A stretch of DNA of 64,000 nucleotides from Glebionis coronaria (GCA_025667525.1 JANFOE010000573.1:308501-372500); one strand, 5' to 3'. Shown: positions 21,881-35,112, counted from the first letter of the stretch. Translations and numbers: made by a program. Notes: generated by a model from the sequence alone, not told the origin.

Positions 21881-24800
21881 ATGGCGATTGTTCGGTTTCA
21901 TTGCCCGTTTGTTGGTCTTAACGGGTGTCGAGATGGTAGTGGGAATGGGCTTACTAAGTCGTCTTTGATTATTCATCTTCGTGATAAACATTTTAGAGGC
22001 GATGCGCTAGCTTGTACCAAACATTCCATTCTATCCAATTTGGTTGTTTATGAGAGGGCTGAGTTAACTTTTAAGAGTATGGGGATTTGGTTATGTGGCG
22101 GTTGTTTCACTACGCACACGTTTCGGTCTAAGTGTCGGCATGGTAAGGGTTCGGATTTCGTATCACCTCCTGATTGTGGTGATGGTATTGTTCACTTTGT
22201 TCTTTATGACCTCCCTAAGCCTCCCGTTCCATCATGTACTTTGCATCTTGTTAGTGGTGGTGATGAAGTTCGTGACTTGCTTTGTGGTTTTGATTTGGGG
22301 ACTCTTGATAGATTATTTTCGAAAGGGTTGCGTACTGTTAAATCTATCCCTCAAAAGTGTCGTTTGGGTTTTTATCGCGCTTTGAAAGGGGCCATTGACA
22401 GGGTGGTTAACAAGCCTGATGACATATCTTCTTGGGTTCGTTTGCTTGTTTTGCCTCTTTGTCTGCTTAAAACCTTTCGTCCGAGAAGTAATCTGGAGTG
22501 TAGGTCCGTTATCAAGAGACAAAAGCAAGAGGAGTATATTATTAATGCTATTCGTTCTTGGGAGACGTTTGATGGTAGTTTACAGCTTCTTAGAGAGTGT
22601 TTGGCTGAACCTTCCCCCGCTTTGTCTGATGTTCTTAGTGAGGATAATGGGTTGGTTGAGCAGAATATTAAGCAGTGTAGACGGAAGATTTCTGATGGGC
22701 ATTATTCTGCTGCTGTTAGAGTTCTTTCCTCATCTGGTGTGGCTCCTTATAATGATACTACTCTTGAAGACCTAAAAAATAAACATCCTTTTGTTCATGC
22801 TCCTTCTTTGCCAGATATTTCTCTTAACCATCATCTCCTGGTTGCTTCTCGATCTAGGGTTCTTGACATGATCAAGAGTTTTCCCCGAGGCACGTCTTGT
22901 GGGCGGGATGGGTTGCGGGCCCAACACCTTTTAGATTGTTTGAGTGGTTCCGCGGTTGCTATTTCTGATGATTTAGTTTCTTCTATCACCCAAGTAGTGA
23001 ACCTTTTTCTTGATGGGCGGTGTCCTAAGGTGTTGGGTGAGTTTATCGCCAGTGCTCCCCTCACTCCGTTGGTTAAGCCAGGTGGTGGGATTCGTCCCAT
23101 TGCTGTTGGTACTATTTGGAGACGACTTGTCTCCAAGGTATGTGCTTATGAGGTTGGTCCTTCTTTGGATGGGTATTTTGGTGATTTGCAGTTTGGGGTG
23201 GGAGTGTCGGGAGGGAGTGAGGCTATTCTTCATGCTGTGAATCGTTTTCTTGAGAGATATGGTGATGATGTCGGTTTGTCGATGTTACTTGTGGACTTTA
23301 AAAATGCTTTCAATTTGGTTGATCGAGAGGTTATGTTGCGAGAGGTTCGTCTTCGTTGTCCCTCTATCTCGTCTTGGGTGGAGTTTTGTTATTCTAGTCC
23401 GGCAAGGTTGTATTACGGGGAACATGTATTAAGGTCATGTCAGGGGGTACAGCAGGGTGACCCTCTTGGTCCGTTACTCTTTGCTCTTGTACTTCAACCA
23501 TTGATATGTAAGATTCGGGACTCCTTCTCTCTTTCTCTACAGGCCTGGTATTTGGATGATGGCACTATTATTGGGGATACTTTGGTTGTGGGGAAAGTTT
23601 TGGAGTGCATTATGGAGGAGGGTCCAGTGTATGGACTGCATCTGAATATTGATAAGACGGAAGTTTTTTGGCCAACCGAGGATCCTCGCAGCAAGTTTAT
23701 TGGTGTGTTCCCAGATAATATTGCTCGACCTACGAGTGGTGTTAAGTTACTTGGGGGGCCTGCGAGTGTAGATCTTGATTTTTGTAATAAGCTTGTGTTG
23801 AAGCGTGCGGTTAAGACTATTGAGCTTATGGATGCTGTGGCCAAAATTAATGACCCCCAATGTGAGTTGCTGCTTCTTCGTTCATGTGCCGGTATTTCCA
23901 AGTTATATTTTGTTATGCGTACTTGTTCACCTTGTGCTTTCAAGTCTGCCCAAAGTTCTTTTGATTTGGCACTCCGTTCTTCTTTGGAGCGTATCGTTGT
24001 TGCTTCTGGACCGGGATTTGGTGATTGGCAGTGGAGACTTGCTACGTTGCCCTTTTCTTTTGGAGGGTTGGGTGTTTATTCTGCGGGTGACGTATTGCAT
24101 TATGCTTTCCTTGCTTCTCGGTTACAGTCAGCTGATTTACAGTCTAAGTTACTTCAACACACTGATATTAGATCTTATGGACTCCAGTTTGATGATGCCT
24201 TACGTGTGTTTAACTCGGTTATGGAGATTGATTTTCTAAGTAATCCGAGTGAGGTCGCTGCCCCCAAACTCATGAAGAAAATGGCAGATATATATTTTGC
24301 TCGGGTTATTAAGAATGCTGAATCCACTTTCGCTTTATCTGCTCGTCAGTTGGCTTTATGGGCATCTCAGAGGGAGGATCATACGTCTGACTGGCTTAGG
24401 ACGGTTCCTATCCCCGGATTAGGTCAGACTATGAATGGGAGGTCTTATCGATGTGTTTTGTGCTATCGCTTAGGTATTCCCTTGTTCTCTGTTTTGAAGC
24501 CCTGTTCAGCTTGTTCTAGGGTTTTTGATGGGGATATATTTGGGGATCATGCCGTATCGTGTGCTGGCATCGTTGGGATTAAGCATCGTCACAATTTGGT
24601 TCGTGATACTCTTGCTGACATATGTTACCGTTCAGGGATATCTGTCGGAAAGGAAGTTAATATTGGATTAGATGGTGGACCTGATAATGTCCTACGTCCG
24701 GCAGATATTTTGTTTTATTCCTGGGATGGAGGTAAAGATGTGTGTGTTGATCTGACTGGTTCTTCTCCTTTGACTCGTACGGGGATGAATGACTTTGTAC

Positions 24801-25075
24801 CTGGCCGAGCTGTGATTGATGCTGCACAACGTAAACGATGCAAGTATTTGGCTAAGTGTGCAGCTCTCGGATATGGGTTTCTTCCTTTCTCCTTTTCTTC
24901 TTTAGGGGAGTTACAGGAAGATGCGGTTGCGTTGCTGAAGCGGATTCAGAGATTTTCAAAGGCTCAAGACATTGGAGCGCGCGCTGCTGTACATATTTTT
25001 CATAGAATAGGTTTTACCATTGCTAAAGGGGTGGGAGCGCAGATAGTATCTCGACTCCCATCTAATTTGTTGTAA
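21881..25075 (+). CDS. LINE polyprotein: zinc fingers, reverse transcriptase, restriction-like endonuclease
   Basis: 1064 residues without a stop. The N-terminus has a C2H2-like finger (C8, C16, H32, H37) and a second Cys/His cluster (C72, C75, H79, C85, H87), likely DNA-binding. RT follows: SCGRDGLRAQHL, catalytic D472 in LLVDFKNAFNLVD, GVQQGDPLGPLLFAL, and YLDD at 557-560. The C-terminal part has a CCHC-like knuckle (C875, C878, H890, C894), then KHRHNLVRD and a PD-(D/E)xK-type core (P940, D942, D953, D957 in DVCVDLTG). The domain order matches R2-like elements, where the nuclease nicks the target and RT copies RNA onto the nick. There is no apurinic-type endonuclease domain. The start ATG at 21881 opens directly into the first finger. 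All catalytic residues looked for are present, so the copy may be recent and competent. Confidence 0.88.
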   Translation: MAIVRFHCPFVGLNGCRDGSGNGLTKSSLIIHLRDKHFRGDALACTKHSILSNLVVYERAELTFKSMGIWLCGGCFTTHTFRSKCRHGKGSDFVSPPDCGDGIVHFVLYDLPKPPVPSCTLHLVSGGDEVRDLLCGFDLGTLDRLFSKGLRTVKSIPQKCRLGFYRALKGAIDRVVNKPDDISSWVRLLVLPLCLLKTFRPRSNLECRSVIKRQKQEEYIINAIRSWETFDGSLQLLRECLAEPSPALSDVLSEDNGLVEQNIKQCRRKISDGHYSAAVRVLSSSGVAPYNDTTLEDLKNKHPFVHAPSLPDISLNHHLLVASRSRVLDMIKSFPRGTSCGRDGLRAQHLLDCLSGSAVAISDDLVSSITQVVNLFLDGRCPKVLGEFIASAPLTPLVKPGGGIRPIAVGTIWRRLVSKVCAYEVGPSLDGYFGDLQFGVGVSGGSEAILHAVNRFLERYGDDVGLSMLLVDFKNAFNLVDREVMLREVRLRCPSISSWVEFCYSSPARLYYGEHVLRSCQGVQQGDPLGPLLFALVLQPLICKIRDSFSLSLQAWYLDDGTIIGDTLVVGKVLECIMEEGPVYGLHLNIDKTEVFWPTEDPRSKFIGVFPDNIARPTSGVKLLGGPASVDLDFCNKLVLKRAVKTIELMDAVAKINDPQCELLLLRSCAGISKLYFVMRTCSPCAFKSAQSSFDLALRSSLERIVVASGPGFGDWQWRLATLPFSFGGLGVYSAGDVLHYAFLASRLQSADLQSKLLQHTDIRSYGLQFDDALRVFNSVMEIDFLSNPSEVAAPKLMKKMADIYFARVIKNAESTFALSARQLALWASQREDHTSDWLRTVPIPGLGQTMNGRSYRCVLCYRLGIPLFSVLKPCSACSRVFDGDIFGDHAVSCAGIVGIKHRHNLVRDTLADICYRSGISVGKEVNIGLDGGPDNVLRPADILFYSWDGGKDVCVDLTGSSPLTRTGMNDFVPGRAVIDAAQRKRCKYLAKCAALGYGFLPFSFSSLGELQEDAVALLKRIQRFSKAQDIGARAAVHIFHRIGFTIAKGVGAQIVSRLPSNLL

Positions 25076-25087
25076 ATCCCTTTTTGT

Positions 25088-25090
25088 TTC

Positions 25091-25158
<68 letters not shown>
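25088..25158 (+). repeat. (TAA)n tail of the LINE
   Basis: About 23 uninterrupted trinucleotides directly after the short 3' UTR. It replaces the poly(A) of L1-type elements. Confidence 0.95.
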
Positions 25159-25160
<2 letters not shown>

Positions 25161-25362
25161 GTGAGAGCATAATTTTTGTCTAATCTTTCATCCATATGTA
25201 AAACTCTTATGATAATAACAATCATTATTTCAATTAATAATAATAATATAACTAATACAAACAACTCAAAAAATATTTCTATTATACTTAACCAAAGATA
25301 ATAAAAAATTACTAACAACAAAATTTAGCTAATAAATAAATGCAAACGACAATCCTAAGTCA
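25159..25362. other. AT-rich flank between LINE tail and Helitron end
   Basis: No gene. If the Helitron call is right, this is subterminal Helitron sequence. Confidence 0.3.
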
Positions 25363-26785
<1,423 letters not shown>

Positions 26786-27028
26786 TCATGATTATAAGCA
26801 TGAGACCTCTACTTCTTTCGAACATTTTGTCCAAGCTTTGTGATTTTGTTGGATGTTCAAAGGAAGCTTTTGGCCTTCGGGAAAAACAGGTAGTTCACGA
26901 ATAGGCTGCTTAAGGTAAGGTAATGAATCATTAGTTGATAGCGCAATCCAAAGAGCGTGATACCAATCAATGAAGTTACTTTCAGTAAATCTTATCCTCT
27001 CAAAGAAGTTTATAACCGAACTGTCCAA
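26786..27028 (-). pseudogene. Ty1-copia gag fragment
   Basis: The minus-strand translation contains RIRFTESNFIDWYHALWIAL, then DSLPYLKQPIRELPV and HKAWTKCSKEVEVSCL. This is the N-terminal gag pattern of plant copia elements, in which a conserved W-Y stretch and a LxQPI loop open the capsid domain. Only about 78 residues remain and no pol, LTR or zinc knuckle is attached. It is a relic of a copia insertion on the opposite strand from the two larger copia elements here. Confidence 0.7.
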
Positions 27029-27817
27029 GAGTACAAAAAAAGTTTAAATAATTGATTTGATAATTACATTTTAAAAAGTATTAACTACCCAATTAATTAC
27101 TAATAAGACTAAGATCCAACTTGACTTCTGACTCATTATTAAAAGGTCTGACTGATGCGGATGTGTTTAAGCCCCGCAAGAAGTTTTATAACCCATCAGA
27201 AAATGTATCCGATCGTGTAGATATAGTATAGGAAAGGTCTCGGGGCTGCTATCGTTCTCCCGAGGAATAGTTTGGGAGGTCAGTGTCGAAAGTATAAAAG
27301 GTCTAGAGGTGAGAAGGAGATTCTTTTTGTATTTCGATATTTTATGAAAGCAAGTAAATTATCAGGGTATAAGAGGGGGGTTGACTAACACTCTATCTAA
27401 ACCTAAACTAATGTTGTAGAATGGTACTAAATAAATAAAACGTGTTTACCTAATCATGCATTACTCACTACAATATTCTCTTAATATGTTTACTAACCGT
27501 CACATCTTGTTGATTAAATATATAAGTGTTTTCATTTGCATCAATTACGAGTCATATGAGAAACAAATAAACCATGGTATAGTGGTATGTCGACGTTTAC
27601 TAGTTTTTACCCACTTAACATACACACTCATCACCGTCTATGTGACAAAATCATAAATTTAGAATCACAGTCAAACCCTAGATCTACTCACTAATACATG
27701 CATTAAAAAAACTTAAACGTATCCGCCAAAACAAGCCACAAGACTACCATGCAATTGACGCCCCAGTTAAGGGAGTTCACGACCAAGAACATGGATCTAC
27801 GAGGTGAGGCATCATCT
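27029..27817. other. Non-coding retroelement-like debris
   Basis: No ORF. The text at 27170-27320 (GCCCCGCAAGAAG, TCTCCCGAGGAATAG) resembles untranslated leader sequence of gypsy elements, but no LTR pair was found. Confidence 0.25.
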
Positions 27818-29561
<1,744 letters not shown>

Positions 29562-30272
29562 GAGGTTATCGTGGTGTAGCTCCTTATAGTTGTTAAAATA
29601 AAAAGTTTTCTCCACCATTCGATTTACTATTTTGATCAGGATGGCATAAATACACGATCAATGGTAATTTTGTAATAAATTACAACTTGAAGGGTATTAT
29701 GTATCATAGTTTATTAAAACAAAATAGCGGGGTGTTTTTCTTTTACAAGACCTAAATCTTCATTGAACACACCACACCCGTTACCACACCTACCCGACAT
29801 TCTTGCATTTCATCAAAATAGCTACAATTTAGGGATTCTAAAGTGTAGCAATTGTTAACAGAATCGCTTCATTTTATCACTCAAAAATTAAGAACCATAT
29901 CATCGAGATATTTTTTATCTTCAATTTGGGGAATTTTTTGACATATGTTGATACCCCCTAGGTACTATAAATAATGAAGAATTCCGATCAAAATCAAGAT
30001 GCTCATGTTTCATTCCCTATTTAATACGGTTAGATTTTCATCAAATAATTCTTCAAATTATGATTTTTGTGTATCAGGATACATCAGTTGAAAGTAACGA
30101 AGAAGATGAAAGTTTTTAAACAACCAAACATATATAGTGTATCATCTGCGATAAGTATCAATCGACTATTAGTGAACAGTTGTTTGGGACTTTGATTGTA
30201 TAATATATTAGTTTAATTGGTATTTTGGTTTGTTGAATGTTGTTTGGCTAACAGTTTATTTAATTTTTTTAG
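29562..30272. other. Upstream region of the split gene
   Basis: Mostly intron-like. A possible 5' exon starts with ATG at 29972 (MKNSDQNQDAH). A second acidic patch after ATCAG near 30080 reads DTSVESNEEDES. Neither has a convincing donor, so no start is called. Confidence 0.3.
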
Positions 30273-31161
30273 GGCGAACAAAATGATGTGCTGAATAGAC
30301 CTGATGAAGACACGACAACACGTGACCAGGCCGAGGTAAATTACCCGCGTTAGCTGTTTATGTAATGAAATCGATAATGTATCAGCCGGTGTATTGCCCA
30401 TGCACTTAGTAACCAGTAAATATAACATAAACGTTTAATGTATCAGTCGACGTAAGTGTCAAATGTTGATTTTTTAGTAGACGGATGTTTGGGACATTGA
30501 TTTTGTAATATATCTCTTAAATTGGTGTTTGTGGTTATTAGATACTAGTTTATAGGTAGAACAAAATGATGTGCTGAACAAACCTGAGGAATACATTACA
30601 ACACGTGAAGAGCCCGAGGTAATTTGTTAGTGGTTGTTATAATGTATCAACTGGTATAATGTTAAGTTGTGTATTCTATATTTGTAGGGTGAACAAAATG
30701 ACGCGCTGACCAAAGATGAGAAAGACATGAGCAGACGAGCCAAGTTCGAGGTAATATCCTATCGTTTGTTATTATGTATAAAGACGGGATGTTAAACATA
30801 CACTTAGGAACCTTTAAAATGTATCATGTACGAATATTGTTAATGTATCAAATGGTATAGTAAACATAATCGTGTGGTAACCACTAAAAATAGCGATTGT
30901 GGTGAAACTGGTGATTTGTTATAATGTACCAGTTTTATTTGTTTTTACTACAGAAGTTTAAAAAAATTGTAGAATCAAAGTACAAAATGGCGGGAGAGTT
31001 TTTTTTGTAGAAACAGACCAGTTATTGGATGTTGCGATAGCACAAAGCCCACAAGCTTCGGAGTTGGGTAAGTTAAAAGAGTTGAGAGACGTTATGTTTG
31101 GTGCACGCCGAGGAAGTCAGTCACAAAAAGATAGTCCGAAGCCCAAATGTTGCAGCATGTG
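30273..31161 (+). pseudogene. Host gene, left part, with triplicated 63-bp exons, split by gypsy insertion
   Basis: Three phase-0 exons of exactly 63 bp (30273-30335, 30556-30618, 30688-30750) each start (G/V)EQND(V/A)L and lie between AG and GTAA sites. A fourth exon (30954-31067) begins KFKKIVESKYKMAGEF, breaks at a run of eight T, then in the next frame reads ETDQLLDVAIAQSPQASEL. It ends at a strong GTAAGT donor. An 88-bp intron ends TTGCAG at 31155, and the next exon starts at 31156, where the gypsy element follows the target duplication. The frame continues across the element into 63754. The product resembles acidic regions upstream of Ulp1/C48-type peptidase domains in plant transposon-derived proteins, at low certainty. 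Confidence 0.55.
31157..31161. other. Left target-site duplication ATGTG of the gypsy element
   Basis: Identical to 63749-63753 at the other end, so the element inserted once and both ends are original. Confidence 0.88.
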
Positions 31162-34056
31162 TAATGTGATCGTGATAGTATAGTGATAATTAAGATACGT
31201 TATAGGGTAAATTAGAAAATTACCTTTAGGAAAAAGTAATAGTCTAATATTACCAAAGACGGCTTCAATTAAACACATGGGTGAACCAAGTTCGTTGTAC
31301 ACGAAGATCTTATGAATTTGAGACGTTTTGCTTTGATTTGGACAATTGATTCGAATTGGTTTCGGTTTTTAAACTAAAATTAAAGTCTACAAATTTAAAA
31401 CCTATTTTAATCCTAAAGTGCATGAATCGTAAACCCTAAATTATTTCAATCTAAAAACATTTACTAAAAAAATAAAGCTATTATAAAAATTAAACTACTT
31501 AAGAATATATTAGAAATGAACCTTTTTAATTAAAATAACTTTTACACTATTTATAAATCTATTTAAACTATTTTACTTCTACAAATTTAATTAAATCTAA
31601 TTTTATTTAAAACTAATTAGATTCCTAAAATTAATAAAAACATTTTTATTTTATTTTGAAACTATTAATTTATTTTTTTAAAAAATCAAAATTACTTTAA
31701 TAAAAATATTAATTAAGATTTATTTAAAAACTGAAATTAAATCAAAACACAACTTAAATCAAAATCTGCCAGCAACAGATCTACTACATTAATTAAATGA
31801 CTGAAAGAAAAATCAAAAGAGCTTGCAGCTCAGATGGAAAACACGTTGGGTGTTCATCCGTGAGGTCACAGGTTCGAGTCCTAGGAAGGACATATTTTTG
31901 TGATTATTATTTTTGAAAACTAGATTATGTAGATAACAATCCAAACACTTCCCAATTCAAGGTGTAGGCAACGAATCACAGTAATAAACAGAACATCAAT
32001 TACAGCAGCCAATGAAATAATCACATAATAATTTAAATGCATAATCAGACATGAACCAAATAAAAAAAACAAACATCAAACACTCTATAACATCTATTAC
32101 AAATAGGCAGCAGTCTATAAGAAAAAAAACTTAACAAAAAGATTTAAACTCAGCAGACTTCAAATTAAATCAACAAAATCCATATATAAATCCCAATAGC
32201 AAAAGCAAGTTTTAAACTCAAACACCCAAATAACAAGTCTGCAGACACGTTTCACAGCTCAAAAAGAACATATAGCAATCATGTTATACTAATCAGCATA
32301 AAATTAAATAAACATCAAAGCAGCACTGTTAAATCAACCTCTAAAAACAGATTTACTACCTCTCTCGAAAATTCACAAAACAAGCAGATCAAAACACTTA
32401 TTTAATAAAACTGATAACAAAACAGATCCAATTATCAAATCCATATAACTGTAATAGAACTATCATTAACTTCATTTAAGCCAATAAACAGATTCATTCA
32501 TAAACATGTAAATGACATAAAAGAAAAAGAAGATTAAAACCTAGTGTAGATATCCGTTGGGTAGAAGGTTGTGCTGAACAACCTTAATGAACCGAAACGA
32601 CACCAACAATGCCTCGAACCACCACTTGATTTACAAACTTCACGAACCTCAAGTGAATCACAAACCACAGCTCAAACTCGAGCCAAGTTCCAACTCAGTT
32701 ACATCGAACCAAACAATTAATTCGATCCATACAATATTTATTATGAATTTCTTCCAGTGGGGAAAAAACCTTAATCCCAATATTATTTAATTATTTAATT
32801 AAAGCTATCATTTAGCTTAATCAAATAATATCATCAGTTATTATTATTAAAATCAATAAGGATGCAAAGACAGTAAATATAAAAGATTAAAATTAGAAAC
32901 TCAAAACTTTAAAACTCAACTTTTCATTAATTCAAAATAACATTACATTATCAAAAAGAAGATTACAAGCCTAAACTAATTTTAACATAATAACAGTAAA
33001 TAAAAATTGGAATACATTATGATGAAAATACCGAGGGTATTTATAGGAGAACCCAAGGTGTTGGGATGAGTTTGTTGATGATGAAGAGTAGATCTTGACC
33101 CTTAATTCCGCATCTCTTCTTTCTCTCTCATTCTTGTTATGATCCAAGGGTGGGAAGATGATCAACTATCACACGGATTGCCAACGTGGCAATCCTTGTG
33201 CTAGTTGTGCTTCTTCAAAACCGATGTGGCAAGTTTTGATTGGAGGAGTGATGATATGTGAGGTGTGTGAACCAATCATTTGAGAGAAAGGGGCCACGTC
33301 ACCATGGATAGCTCCATCTTCAATCTCCGGAAAAATGGCAATTAATTACTAGCGCGTGTATAAACACGCGCCTAGAATTAATAAAGCCCCAAATCTTGAT
33401 TTATGTAACTAGGGTTTATTTTTGGAGGAATAAAGTTGCGTATGTTTATTGTTTCTGTCGAAGGAGAAGGAAAAATGTGTGTGGTGTAAATGGTTTGTGT
33501 TGACCAAGAAAAGTGAACCTTATTTACTTATTAACCGTCTCTTTTTGTTGACTCACAAATAAATAAAACCTTCGTTCTATCTTTCTTCTTGGGCTTGAAT
33601 AGGCCATTAACCAAATGTTACTCCATCTGTTGCTAATTGTGATCCCCTTTGTTGATGGGCTTGGAGCCCATAAACTCCACACGCCTCATATTCATTAAAT
33701 CATAATGGGCTTTTAGCCCATAGAACTTAATCCGTCCCATGTAAATCCAATTTGGGCTTATGGTTAAAAAAACTAGATATTTTGTTCGTTAAATGGGCTT
33801 TTGAGCCCATTTATCAAAAGTGGGACCCACAAGCCCAATAAACTCCATATAAGATTAAATCCGCTTAAGACAAGCTTGTTTTTGGCTTCCTCGATCTTTT
33901 TCTTCAAACTCGTGCCGGTTTTTGTCGGTTTTCTTGAACTTTGGTACCTACACACATCAAACAACAAACAAGCATATACAAGGCATTTTTGATACATTTT
34001 ATGCATTTATTTATAGTTTTTAGATACAATTGATATGAGTAAAATCACTCATATCA
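31162..34056 (-). repeat. Gypsy LTR, left copy (3' LTR), 2895 bp
   Basis: Ends TAAT...ATCA (originally TGAT...ATCA). It matches 60948-63748 over its whole length with scattered differences, roughly 2-3% by eye. It retains a 91-bp segment (31869-31959) missing from the other copy. Three TGGGCTT..AGCCCA hairpins lie at 33655-33671, 33706-33720 and 33791-33812, in U3 on the minus strand. A perfect 8-bp hairpin GCGCGTGT/ACACGCGC lies at 33352-33371. Confidence 0.93.
31806..31890 (+). mobile_element. tRNA-like SINE relic inside gypsy LTR
   Basis: GCTTGCAGCTCAGATGG (A-box-like) is followed by GGTTCGAGTCCTAGG (B-box-like) at 31871, in the spacing of a tRNA-derived pol III promoter. The right LTR keeps the A-box part at about 61605 but has lost the B-box in the 91-bp deletion. 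The SINE was therefore already in the LTR before this copy inserted. Confidence 0.5.
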
Positions 34057-34070
34057 AACTCCCTCTTGCT
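34057..34070 (-). promoter_or_regulatory. Polypurine tract of the gypsy element
   Basis: The minus strand reads AGCAAGAGGGAGTT directly before the 3' LTR start TGATATGAG. Position and composition fit the plus-strand primer. Confidence 0.75.
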
Positions 34071-34800
34071 AAGCAATTGCCGTGTCCTCACGTAATGATA
34101 AAGTAAAACTCTAACTGCACCATTATTCAACTTTTGAAACTTTATTTTGCAAAGACATAATGTAAAACTTTCATTATTTGAAAAATAACTTTTAGGATCA
34201 TAAAACTCAAATAGATTCATTGTCCTCGACTATTCACTTTTCCATGCCAAGTGTAAAAACAAGATCATTGTCAATCATAAGCCCCAAAATTAAACCAACT
34301 CATACAAGTAATTTGTGTTAAACTCAATCTCCTATTATTACTAATTGTATCTCTAGATTTTATTTGTCATTCATCCAAAGGCTCATTTGACTTTATTTGA
34401 TATTTATTAGTCCAAAAATGAAGGCAAGAACGGTGTAAACTCAACACTCAAAACCTAACCTCGACTTCAAAAACCGTTGTCACTAAAGAAAGCCCACATC
34501 AAGGATAACTTAACACGATTTGAGGGATAAATCCCTGGACCCGAAATTTGGCTAATAGGATAACTTAAAAGCAACAATAAAACCTCCAAAGTCAATTATG
34601 ACCTTATATGGAGTTAGCAACAATCACATCATAACACCTTGCGGCTCTTTAAGATGCAATTGTGCTCCTTATTTAAAATCCACACCCGAAGGCTCCTTGG
34701 ACAAAAATAAGGGAATTGACATCACCATCCCACCTTATGGCTCATGATGATGAAGCAATTTTTATTCAACACGTCCCCTTGCCATACACCCTAAGGCTCT
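34071..34800 (-). other. Gypsy 3' untranslated part, segment beyond copia-2
   Basis: No ORF on either strand. This is the part of the gypsy internal region separated from 53377-54634 by the copia-2 insertion. CC..AAGGCTC words recur at about 34640, 34689 and 34790 and again beyond the insertion at about 53413, confirming that the two pieces belong together. Confidence 0.7.
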
Positions 34801-35098
34801 TGTTGGAAATGCGTTTTACGTATATAGAAAGTCTCGGTCACTCCAACAATGTAGTTATAGGCTCGTAGTAGTGTTTAGTAACATTTATTATATAGCCCGG
34901 CCCATGAGCATGTTCATGGGCCGGAGGCCCAAGTCCATTAAGGACTTGGGTATTTAAACCTCTTTCAACCATGGAAAGAGGTGTTGGTTGTTTCATTTCT
35001 TATTTTCATATAACAAGTTTCTTTCATTTCTCTCTCTAAGTTTCTCTCTCTAGAAAACATCAACCCCCTTGATTCTTAAAGATTATCATTGTTCTACA
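34801..35098 (+). repeat. 5' LTR of copia-2 (298 bp)
   Basis: Starts TGTTGG and ends TTCTACA. It differs from the 3' LTR at about nine positions (about 97% identity). A TATA-like TTATTATATA lies at about 34885-34894. Three successive perfect hairpins follow: stems 34897-34907/34914-34924, 34928-34936/34942-34950 and 34958-34966/34974-34982. The last two lie where the transcript leader would be. Confidence 0.92.
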
Positions 35099-35100
35099 AT

Positions 35101-35112
35101 TGGTATCAGAGC
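35101..35112 (+). promoter_or_regulatory. Primer binding site of copia-2
   Basis: TGGTATCAGAGC, two bases after the LTR, is the standard complement of the initiator methionine tRNA 3' end used by plant copia elements. Confidence 0.95.

Larger units (their letters stand above)
21392..25158 (+). mobile_element. Full-length non-LTR retrotransposon with restriction-like endonuclease
   Basis: The element has a G/T-rich 5' UTR of about 490 bp, one long ORF, a very short 3' UTR of about 15 nt, and a (TAA)n tail to about 25158. No LTRs occur. Single ORF, C-terminal nuclease and TAA tail fit the early-branching LINE lineages (R2, R4/Dong, NeSL type) rather than the L1 and RTE lineages usual in flowering plants. 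No target duplication could be defined. The 5' boundary is set where the AT-rich flank changes to G/T-rich sequence. Confidence 0.82.

Noticed and set aside
22831..24239. Other-frame ORFs of 70-150 codons within the LINE gene
   Set aside because: They are by-products of the long ORF and show no motifs.
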